A stretch of DNA of 64,000 nucleotides from Panorpa germanica (Eukaryota > Arthropoda > Insecta > Mecoptera > Panorpidae), in assembly GCA_963678705.1 (NCBI GenBank), contig OY783223.1, positions 1,302,001-1,366,000 of the forward strand, given 5' to 3'. Positions 51,455 through 61,456 of this stretch are shown piece by piece. Every line of letters begins with the position of its first letter. Within the stretch, counting starts at the first letter, position 1. The position numbers and the translations under genes were made by a program. The notes below the pieces were generated by a model, which was not told the origin of the DNA, made no database searches, and saw only the letters and a program-made list of their open reading frames with translations.

Positions 51455-53329
51455 ATGGCCTATAGACACTTTTCCAAAATGTTTTTCTTGCCATCTAAAA
51501 CAACATTAGGTACCGTAGAAGCAGGTATGTATTCTTATATTATTTCGATATATATTTTTATAATAATTATAATATATATTATCCTGTGTAGGTATAAATG
51601 GTTTCCTGGTAAATTATTTGAAGGATGTTGTAAAAGGATTGTCACTCCAAAACAGAGCGTGTTCCATTCTGTTTGATGAAATGTTTTTAATGCCAGGTAA
51701 CAACTGCAACTTATTTGTCATGTTATACGAGAACTTATTTAGTATTAACTTAATTTTTATTTTCAGATAAGCGACATATACCTGGTTTTCAAGATTTGTC
51801 AGATGGTATTGCTTCTTCGCGATTTTCTGACCATGCTTCGGTGTTTATGGTAACTGGACTATGTAGTAGCTGGAAAGTTCCATTTGCTCACTACTTTTGT
51901 GAGATCAGTACCAAAACGCCTGATCTGGTCAGAATCATAAAAGAAGTTGTGAAGAGCATTACATCGACAGGTCCTGAACCAGATATACTTGTTTGCAACC
52001 AAGGGTCTACTAATATTGCCGCAATTAAATATATTAAGAACGAGAACAACAGAATGGATGCGTTCAGAAACGATATCACATATAATGATAAATATGTGAT
52101 AGTCAGCGGTCGACAGTTACTACATACCTTTGATGTGCCACATTTGATGAAAGGAATAAGAAATTCCTTCATCAGTAAAGATATCATATTTAAGTTGGAT
52201 TCGAATGGCACCGAAAAAAGGGCATCCTGGGATAGTATTACAAAACTATATGAAATTGACATTCAAAAACAAACTGTGAGACTGATAACACTATAGCGTT
52301 ATTCTTCGAAGAGTTTTATTATTGATGATAAGCCTGTCATTGATGATTTGTACAACAGAATCATCTGATTCACTTACATCAATGGAATCTATAATAATAC
52401 CAAGAGGCTTGGAGGATGAGAGGCTGTTGTATGGCACAACAATTTATGTATCCGGGTTTGTTGCTCAAAGAATGGTAAAAAAAAACCAGAAGTGTGAAAT
52501 ATGCAAAAAGCATATGATTTCTGAAAGAGAATTGCGGGAACACGAACTAATAATAGCTAATTTTAGCAAGAAATTTATTATTATTTGCAGAATATTGCAA
52601 AATATTCTGCCGAAAATATGTAATCAGAACAATATTGTGAGAAGTATAAAACAATACATTTTTGATAATATTGACTTGTCTATATTAGTATCCGAAAGAC
52701 ATCCCGACATTCCGGATGCCTTTGCTACCTTAACATGTAAGATGATGATACATACATGGTGCAAAAATGTTAATAAAATATTACATGGACAAAGCACTAT
52801 GTATTGAGAGCTTCCAAATAAATTTAAGATGCAACAAATAGATGAAATAAAAGAGTTAGCTAAAATACATTACCAAAAATCACGTAAATCGAAGAGACCG
52901 ATTGTTGAAATTACGAATCTGTGACTAGTCTAGTTCACTAATTTAATTTTAAGTTACATTAAAATGAAGGTACAATAACCCAGGTGTTCCCTTATATTTT
53001 TCTATTTTCACTTTTTTATATTTAATTAATAAGTATGAAACAACGATATATTTCTGAATTTTAGGTTCAGTACGCGTTGGAAAATATGCATCGAGCACTG
53101 CAGGACTGCTGCAATTTTTGGACAGTTTCTTTGACTCCCTGAACAGTAACTAAAAAACTATGTATTCTATGTATTACATAGATAAAGATTAAATAGAGAA
53201 AGCTAACGATACAGGGACGGATAAATATAAGGGTAAGGGGTCGGTCAAAATCCCGGCAATAATTTTATTTCTACTATAAGAGTTTTATATGCCCGATTTA
53301 TATAACAGATTTTGAAAGTTCCTTCAAAT
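51455..53329 (+). pseudogene. P-superfamily transposase relic, copy C (spliced)
   Basis: Exon pieces join across GT-AG introns. FSKMFFLPSKTTLGTVEAG is joined across intron 51535-51591 to GINGFLVNYLKDVVKGLS and SILFDEMFLMPG, then across intron 51697-51766 to DKRHIPGFQDLSDGIASSRF. ISTKTPDLVRIIKEVVKSI, VCNQGSTNIAAIKYIKNEN and FDVPHLMKGIRNSF follow. A further open piece at 52322-52807 ends KMMIHTWCKNVNKIL. It is the best-preserved of the three P-type relics but has a stop after residue 166 of the 51796 frame and lacks the THAP finger. It is joined at 53329 to an unrelated exonuclease-bearing fragment. Confidence 0.78.
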
Positions 53330-54651
53330 TATAATAAGTTGAAACAAATATTTTTAAAATATGCTAATAATTCTGGCAAGTTTTCAATTGCTGCGTCTAG
53401 TCAAGCGAATGAAAGTCTTAACAATATTATGGCTCATAAAGCGCCGAAGAATCGCTGTTACAGCCTCAGTGAGTCTGCAGATTTTCGGCTGGCTAGTGCA
53501 GTTTGTTCGAAAAATGATGGCGAACATCATTTGTTGGATGTAATGTCAAAGCTGAATGTTTCTCCAGGTAAACATACACAGGCGTTTGCTGTACGCAAAG
53601 ACCAGGAAAAATTTCAAAGAGCTGAAAAAGCAAAATTACCAAAATTTAAAGCGCGACGAAATATTTTGAAACAAGAGAGAATTTGCGGAAAAAAAAAGAA
53701 AACACGGAAGGAATAAGTTATAAATCTAATTGCGGTTTTGACATTGATGCAGAGAAGATGAATTTTGCTTTAGACTCTCAATTTTTGGAAACTTTAAAAT
53801 CCACGCAGCAAGATCAAGTTCATCGAGATAATTTAATAATTGTTTATTTTGATTTAGAAACGTCGGGTTTTGGGAAAAATGCTGATATATTACAGATTGC
53901 AGCCAGATTCGATAATTATGCCTTCAGTGTTTACGCGAAACCAACAAAAAATATTTGTCCGTTTGCATCGAAAGTAACAGGTCTTCATCAAATAAATGGA
54001 AGTCTATATTTACGTGATAAAGAAGTTGGTGCGATGTCGTTAAAAGATGCTCTGCTTTCCTTTCATGAGTTTTTAAGTATTTCTTCGAAGCCATGCAAAG
54101 TTGCGAAATTAGTTGCTCATAACGCTACATTTGATGCCGGGCACTTAATTAGAGCTATCATTCATAATTGTATGATTGACTTATTCAAAAACATTATTGG
54201 CTTTGCTGACACATTATCAATTTTAAAGAAGATATATCCCGAAAGACGTGGACCCGGGCTTTTTAAATTGAACAAGCTAGCTGAAGATTTGTTAAACCAG
54301 ACTGGAGATTTCCATGAAGCTTTGTACGATGTGCAAGTTCTCCAGCTGTTATCTTTAGCATTCATATCGTCGGATAAATTAATAAAATCCAGAAAATCAT
54401 ACGTTGAAAGCTTGGCAAATGAAGCAATAAGTCAAAAAGCTAATACGTTAATACCTTCTTTGAAAATTTTGCAAGGAGCTGTGTCAGATAATATGATTAA
54501 GAAACTAGCAAATGCAGGCATCGACTTTAATATGATGTTAGTAGCTAGTAAAGATAAAGAAAATGAAAGATTAGTGCAATTACTATCAGAACCAAATGAT
54601 TTAAATAAGCCAAGAGTTACCAAAGATAAAAAAATCTTTAAAAAAAATTGA
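53330..54651 (+). pseudogene. DEDDh 3'-5' exonuclease with an N-terminal Mutator/Kolobok-like transposase tail
   Basis: The first part (to 53716) reads YNKLKQIFLKYANNSGKFS and SSQANESLNNIMAHKAPKN, resembling the C-terminus of Mutator-like/Kolobok-type transposases. A slip in an A9 run near 53690 moves to the second frame (53683-54651). This carries a DnaQ-type exonuclease: YFDLETSGFG (D57, E59), LVAHNATFDAGHL (D151) and HEALYDVQVLQ (H211, D216). All five DEDDh residues are present. Such enzymes remove nucleotides from 3' ends. The 5' end is truncated at the junction with P relic C. It could be a transposon accessory nuclease or a host-like gene captured next to a transposase; I favour the former. 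Confidence 0.75.
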
Positions 54652-56361
54652 GGATTTCTTTAAAAAATATGAAGAAAGTAATATAAGCCTAGATATTAAT
54701 TAATATTTCAAGTATTGTTTAGTAGTAAAAAATGTAAGTCTGCATTATTTATCTGATTATTATCTGATTTACTAAGAATAAGTATTACTAAAACGTAAAA
54801 AGTATTTTTATAATATCAATATTTTTATGATGATGTGAATTTTTATATTCAGTTGAAATTAAAATTTAATATAAAACTGTTACCAAATATTTTTATGAAA
54901 TAAAATAAAGTTTAATATAAAAATGTTTTTAAATGTTATGATAAAATAAATATTATTGCTTATAAAATTTTCTTTGTTATTATTATTAATAAAATATATA
55001 ATCCCAATCATAAAATGTATTAAGTATTTTTGTGATGTACTTTTATACTGATTGGAGGTTTGAATTTTCGCGCGCTTAAGTCGCATCAATATGAAAGCGT
55101 AGTTGCCACATCGCTACTGCATATTAAGTCATTTCTTGATTTTATAAAAATTTTCAATGTTTACAAAATTTTATTTCTGTAATGGCGTGGACAATAATTT
55201 CCATTTTTTTTTATGTGATTAATAACTACTGTTTCTATAATATATTAAATTTTTATTGAATTCCTTTGAATCGTTTTTATTTTATTCGATAAAAATAACA
55301 TTGAAATTACTATTTCCCATAAGAGCCTGTGTTAAAATAACAAAACTTTAATATCGTTTTTCTCAATAATGGAGTGGTAAATTTTAATCGACCTGAGGTC
55401 AATATGTCTTATAATTAATTAAAGAGCAATTAAATGAAGTTTTATTAAAATCCTTTGAAAAGTCATTCCACGATACAACTACCTTAAACTATTGTTGAAG
55501 AGCATGCTTGTGTTATAGTTAAATTTCCCACCTATGATGTAGCAAAAGAGTCATTATTAAACCTTTTCTTTTTTAAAACATTTATCCAAAATTTATAATG
55601 GTGTAGTGGAATTTTTCAATACGTATAGTATATTCTAATTTTGCATTTTTCTGACTATCTTAAGATTTGAATAAGGTTTTATAACCAAAGTAACGTTAAG
55701 ACTAATCTTTATGTTAATATGTAACATTACACGCTTTAAAACTATTTTATAATCACAATCACTTACATCACTGCCCGGTCAATAGGTAAACTGTATTACT
55801 AACATTAAATCAGATGTTGTTAATGTATTTAGCCATAATCAAATGTTTCGAATCTCGGCATACTTTCGTCGATAACGGTTTCCTGTAAGAAATACAATTA
55901 TTAGTATTTGTAGTTAGTAGTAGTTAGCGGACAATACGTTGAATGCATTACTTATTAAAATTCTTTGCTCGATAATTAAACAAAATAATCTCCTTCAAGT
56001 AAATCAATAATAGTGTGTAAGCACAATCATAATAACAAAGTGTTCGGATTTTTACTTTTCGTGCCCCCTTCCTTTCAAGTGCTCTTGTATATGAGCGTGT
56101 CAGAAGCAAAGGAATTTAATGTTAAAACATGGAAATAACATCAAAGTTATTGTAATTTTATGCCTACACATTGGTGCGACTTAAAACATCCGACATCCAA
56201 CGTTTCTATATTTTTATTCTGAAGTTACCGTCTTTTAGAGTTTGCTTTTTTGTATTTATTAAATAAATAAAAATAATGGAAAATGTTATTTAAATGCCAA
56301 CTTCTTCTTTATCACATCGTAAATGAAACTAGGCCTTCCCCTAAATGACAATATCAAAAAC

Positions 56362-57000
56362 AATGGGCTTGTGTCCTATGTCTTAATTTCTGTAAAAGTG
56401 TACTATATATTGATAAAGTGGGTTACTAGATCCTCAAATGTTCAATTATTTTTTAATAACTTCTTATATGTTAAGAGATATTAACAATTAAAAAAGTCAT
56501 TTTGTCTCTTTAATTATTAAAATGATTCAACGTTGTACACATTCCAAGTGCATGTGACATCACAATCCTTGTGTAAGGCTACCAACCTTACAACTCATAA
56601 ATCTCTGCTATATGTATTTATATATCAAAATATCAAATATTATTTACAGCTATTTCAAGGAACACTCAAATTCCAATATTATGTCTGCCTTAGCAGAGTT
56701 AAATAAAATAAAAACTTATTATTCTTTGATTTGACTTGATTATTTGACTATCAACAGCTACAGAACATTACCACAGCACTGACCTACTCAACAAATAACT
56801 GACGTTAAAATGCATTTCACGTCATACAAATATGGCCGACCATTTCTAGCGCTAAAACTACAATTCAAACTTTTAATTGCTATATCTCCGTCAATATTTA
56901 GATATTTAATAAAATGAACACGCCAATACACATTTATTAACATCAATATCAATCAACAATTGAAAAATCGACCACTAAAAAATGAGGACACAAGCCCATT
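56362..57000. repeat. Candidate MITE with 16-bp inverted ends
   Basis: AATGGGCTTGTGTCCT at 56362-56377 is the exact inverse of AGGACACAAGCCCATT at 56985-57000. The 639-bp interval is non-coding. No convincing target duplication was seen. Confidence 0.5.
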
Positions 57001-57395
57001 AAGTAAACAAAATATTATCTGTTTTATCTGTAAGTGTTCACAAAGTAACCATCACATGGAAAGAAACAAATGCATCGAATTTATTGAAAAAAATAATACC
57101 GTTCACTGATTTCCGTGCTGAACAATAGACGTGTAACCTTGTAGAACAGAGATTCTATTGTAAGGAATATCTTTTATTATTATTTTTCTTAATATACACA
57201 ACTGGTTGAATGAATTTGTACAAACTATAAAAAATGCAAAGGTTTTAAGTTATATGCCACATCAGTGTGGATGTGTTTTACAACTTCTTCCAACAAATGT
57301 TGGATGTCGCAAGTTTAAGTCACACGAATGTGTAAGAGGCATGGCATTAACTTTAAAAAATGCGCTTTATCACAAAACATTTTAAAGGAAATTCA

Positions 57396-57592
57396 GAGAC
57401 CTGTCCCTTCATATTCAGTCAGTACAATTCTTAAAGTTTGTTTTGTTTGAAAGGGAAGAATGAAAGGGTAGTCAATGCATGTAGGTATTAGTAATAGCAT
57501 TTATTCAAGATACGCTTTCCTCCAGCTCCATACAATCTTACTAAAAACAAACTTTGAAGAATTGTACTAACAGAAAAAAGGACAGGTCCTTG
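57396..57592. repeat. Foldback (inverted repeat, ~50-bp arms)
   Basis: The arm GACCTGTCC ... AGTACAATTCTT-AAAGTTTGTTTT (57399-57446) recurs inverted at about 57538-57592 with several mismatches. The RNA could form a long hairpin. Confidence 0.55.
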
Positions 57593-57776
57593 AAGTGTCT
57601 GAGAAATGTTTTTTGTTGAAAGGATTTTAGGTCTTTTTAGTAATATACGAAGAATATAGAGCATTATTGCATACAAAATAATTTAAAAGCAAACAAGTTC
57701 AGCGATAGAATTGAAGTTGACCTAAAAAGTTTTATTCTCCTTATCTGTTATTTGTACAAACATAGTGCTTCTTCTA

Positions 57777-57831
57777 AGCGATCAAAACGATCACGGTCGC
57801 CAAGTTTGTACGGCAGATCGTTTTGATCGCT
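57777..57831. repeat. Perfect 16-bp inverted repeat
   Basis: AGCGATCAAAACGATC (57777-57792) and GATCGTTTTGATCGCT (57816-57831) pair perfectly around a 23-base loop. A GC-rich tail (AACGCTCAGTGGAACGCGCC) follows. It may be the end of a small DNA transposon or a structured RNA. Confidence 0.6.
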
Positions 57832-59251
57832 GTGAACGCTCAGTGGAACGCGCCCTAAGTAGTGAACACAAATGAATTATGAGAAAGTCTACGTTTTTAA
57901 ATAGCCAAATAAAACAGTAACTCATGTAATGAGGATAATATATCCCAACGATGAATCTAATACGATAAAAAGACAACGATAAAACTACTTGTAAATTTCA
58001 ACCTCAAATCAAGAAAATTGTTAAAATTTAATTAGTAGCAGAACCTGTTTTGTACAAAGCATGAACACCCGATGCTATTTATAAAAGAGCCACCGAAGTA
58101 TTCATAATTACAAAATACATTAAAAATATGAGTAGATATAATGTAATATTTCATTTACCTTAAGTCAGGATCGGATGTGTAAATATTTGCCCCATTGAAG
58201 GACTCGCATTTGACATTCCATCAAAATAATTATCAGTCTTAGTTTGTGTTTATTATATGTTTGATAGTTTTTTAGCAGACTGAAAAGTATAATGAAAATG
58301 TTATTATATGAAATTTTTACTCAATCAGGAACTCTAATAATCTACGATCAAACTACAAAAAATTGCATTCTTTAGTCAATTTGTTAAGCATTAATTAGTC
58401 AAATCAATAAAATATGTACATCTAATGTGACTATATTATTATAGAATAATTGGACTAATTACCAACTAACTAAATACAAATTTATAATCAACAAATGCCA
58501 CAAGAAGACAGATGGTTAAGAATCCACCTTAACCAGGTTCATCTGATCTGAACAAAGAGAAAACAACAATCCCTCACACTGCTGGAATGCTTATTCAAAC
58601 TAACTTGTAGGACTGGTTAACAAAACAAAGATCGAATACCGAAGACTTAAACGACACTTTTCCAACTAGCCTTTAACCACAGAGAGCAATACAAATCAGT
58701 TACGATTGGGGCAAATCAGGACAGACACCATTTTGGATAAGTCTACTGAAGTTTTTTTTATATTGAGTTTATAAATTAATTGCAATTTAATTTTAAATAA
58801 TTTGAATTGAGACTATCTCAAGACAATTTCTAATAATATAATAAAGTTATTTTATTTACCTGGAGTCTCGATTGACAAATTAAAAACTCGCACAAAAACC
58901 AATATTGATTCCTTTCCATATGATTTTCAAATCCATCCATCATATTAATATTCCATCAACATAATTCTTCTGGCTTTATTATTTGTGTTAATGTATAGTA
59001 TATGGCATTCGCACAATAGTCTAGAAAGTGAATAGAATAAAAGAAAAGGAAAGACTAACCATGAAATTCAAAAAAGATTTAAAGTATTGATAGTTACGAT
59101 AAAAGTATAAACATTGTATTTTACAATAAAAGAGGGATTAAACAAAATAAATCAATTAAAATACCAAGGATATAACTATTGTTGTTAGTTACATTGAAGT
59201 AAGGCAAAAAAAAAAATGTATAGACGTGCCATATATAAAATAGGTACTTAC

Positions 59252-59409
59252 ACATGGTTGATGTATTTTCTTGTTCATTTTTGATAAGAAATATATATCT
59301 GTCATACGCAAGGATATTACTAGTTATAAAATGATTAAAGCATTTGTCAGTGAAGTAATGATATAATTTTGAGGTCCACCCAGGTCCACCATCTTGTGAT
59401 GTTATAATA
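59252..59409 (-). CDS. Possible orphan exon of unknown minus-strand gene
   Basis: The minus strand has an acceptor-like TTATTATTTCAG before 59409 and a GTAAGT donor after 59252. The enclosed open frame reads TSQDGGPGWTSKLYHYFTDK and then FNHFITSNILAYDRYIFLIK. Residue composition looks protein-like, with D-G-G-P-G-W as a distinctive motif, but I cannot name a family. No neighbouring exon was identified, so this is a tentative call. Confidence 0.3.
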
Positions 59410-59885
59410 CTGAAATAATAAATTAAATTTACATAAAACAAAATTAATATCTTTATTTTACACTAAGTATTTAAATCAGTATAAAACAAACCTCAACGCT
59501 TATTAAAACCAGTTGATATATACTAAAGATTGTTCCTTATGATTTATATATTTTATTTTATTCCAACTAAAAAAAACGTGAGAACTGGTGAAAACGACGC
59601 TAGTTTTTGGTGGGAACCACAACAATAATATACATCAAAACGTACTAATTCGACATCGGTGGATATCGGCAAATGCACGAATAGTCGAACGCGATAATGT
59701 GGACGAACGTAGGGTGGGAGTCTGTGTTAAATATTACTTCACAGTTTACAACAATACCACTAGATGGATGCATGACAGAAATTTAAAATTTATTTACACT
59801 CCTTTAGTTGTTGTCACTTGTCATGACGTTTCTAGAAGCTTAAGTTTTGTTTCATACTTTTAATCAATAATAAAATTATTTAATA
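59410..59885. other. Region upstream of the ARL2-like gene
   Basis: No gene is supported. A 91-codon frame (59588-59863) shows no family features. The 300 bases before 59886 may include the ARL2 promoter and 5' leader. Confidence 0.4.
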
Positions 59886-61305
59886 ATGGGTTTTTTAAGT
59901 GTTTTGAAGAAAATGAAACAGAAAGAAAAGGAAATGAGAATACTAATGCTGTATCCTTTTTTTTTACATTGACAATAATTTGTATTCTTCTTTATTTTCA
60001 ATTTTTAGTACTGTTTCTTCACAGCATATCTTCCTTAATAATTTATTATAGAGGTTTGGATAATGCAGGAAAAACTACGATCTTAAAAAGGTTTAATTGA
60101 TACTATTTCACCGACTTTAGGATTCAACATAAAAACATTGGAACATAGAGATTACAAGCTTAATATGTGGGACATTGGTGGGCAGAAATCATTAAGGTTA
60201 ATGGAAATATATTCGTTTTAATACGTGTATTAATCTTTTATTTATCTAAGGAAGTAATGATTTAAATACAAAAGGTCATACTGGAGAAATTACTTTGAAG
60301 AAACTGACGGGCTAGTATGGGTTGTTGACTGTGCTGATAGACGCCGTATGGAAGCTTGTAAGGAAGAACTGCATGTCCTATTGAAAGAAGAAAGACTTGC
60401 AGGTGCAACTTTACTAGTGTTAGCAAACAAGCAAGACTTGCCAGGTGCTCTCAGTTCACAAGAAATATCAGACGTATGTAAATTAATACATGTAAAATAA
60501 CATATATCGTACAGTTAAGACTGAGACTAAGATACACATTGCAAAGATTTTAAATATTAGAGCACTAAGATCGTTCTTAGGATTCATGATTCTCATGAAA
60601 AGTAATATATTCCTATTAAGTGTGTTATTGAAATTACTTAAATTGGTGCACTACTTGCTGCCTTGAAATGTAAATTCTATCGCTCTTCTGTGGAAGGCAA
60701 AAACTTATTTATTCTTCCTTGTAATAAGCTAGAAAACTTATTTAAAGTCAGATTTCTAACATTTTTATAGAAATATATGCTATAGTTCAAATTACGAGAG
60801 TTCGGCGGCGACTCATACTTAAAACAAGTTGTGGGGTATAAACTGCCGATATAACTAAAAAGCATTGACTCACTTATTTTTCTATAATGTATATAGAATA
60901 GAATAAGATAAAATTCATTATCGTATTATAGATTTATACCGCTCTTATAACCTCTTTTAAGTATAAGTCGTCGCCGAACTATCGTGATTTGGATTATACT
61001 ATATATTTTATTTCTTTAAATAATTAAAAGTTGATGAAGATATAGTAATAAAAAATTTGACTAGTTTTGTGGCTGTTCAACGACATAAAGCACTAGATGA
61101 TGAGATAAAATTTGCATATACTCCTGTTGTAATAATAATCTTATGTAATAATCATAATTTTTTTTTCTAGTTTCTGACTCTGGATAAAATAACAACGCAT
61201 CATTAGAATGTCTTTCCATGTAGTGCTGTTAATGGGAAAAATTTATTGACAGCAATTGATTGGCTTGTTGATGACATTGCTGCCAGGATATTTACTTTGG
61301 ATTAA
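59886..61305 (+). pseudogene. Arl2: ARL2-like GTPase gene, four exons, disabled
   Basis: Exons 59886-59950, 60052-60196, 60275-60473 and 61171-61305 join at GT-AG sites in correct phase. The product begins MGFLSVLKKMKQKEKEMRIL, has the P-loop GLDNAGKTT, switch [14 protein letters not shown] and CSAV, and ends IAARIFTLD, unmistakably ARL2. ARL2 regulates tubulin folding cofactors and mitochondrial and ciliary traffic. Two lesions break it. About 11 bases that should encode N-G-E-P after KRF (near 60098) are missing, and TAG replaces the expected TGG after T-T-H-H in exon 4 (about 61201-61203). Introns are retained, so this is not a processed copy. It converges with the CPSF3-like gene, 151 bp away. 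Confidence 0.88.
60781..61003. mobile_element. MITE with long terminal inverted repeats in ARL2 intron 3
   Basis: The left arm TATAGTTCAAATTACGA ... GTTCGGCGGCGACTCATACT and the right arm (inverse of AGTATAAGTCGTCGCCGAAC ... TCGTGATTTGGATTATACTA) pair over about 45 bases with few mismatches. At about 223 bp it is a typical foldback MITE; the ends near TA suggest a mariner-type family. Confidence 0.7.
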
Positions 61306-61456
61306 GACAATTCGTCATACCATTTTCTCATCTTTATAATTCCTATTTCGGAATTCAAATTATAACGTGATATTAATTATAAAAATGTAAGACATTATTT
61401 TATATAGACTTAATATCATTAAAAACTTTTTATTTCTTCTTATTACATTGTTTATT

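Larger units (their letters stand above)
54652..59251. other. 4.6-kb AT-rich region with foldbacks, no gene seen
   Basis: No coding region is supported. Three inverted-repeat structures (56362-57000, 57396-57592 and 57777-57831) are listed separately. Two faintly similar segments containing ATTCCATCAA-ATAATT occur at about 58160-58260 and 58850-58975. Confidence 0.45.

Noticed and set aside
53330-54651. Bacterial contamination as the source of the DnaQ-like exonuclease
   Set aside because: Codon and base composition match the AT-rich surroundings, and the preceding frame is transposase-like; eukaryotic transposon origin fits better.
58160-58975. Two similar minus-strand exon-like segments each ending before GTAAAT
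   Set aside because: Similarity is limited to about 25 bases, and one translation has a stop just before the donor, so I could not support a gene.
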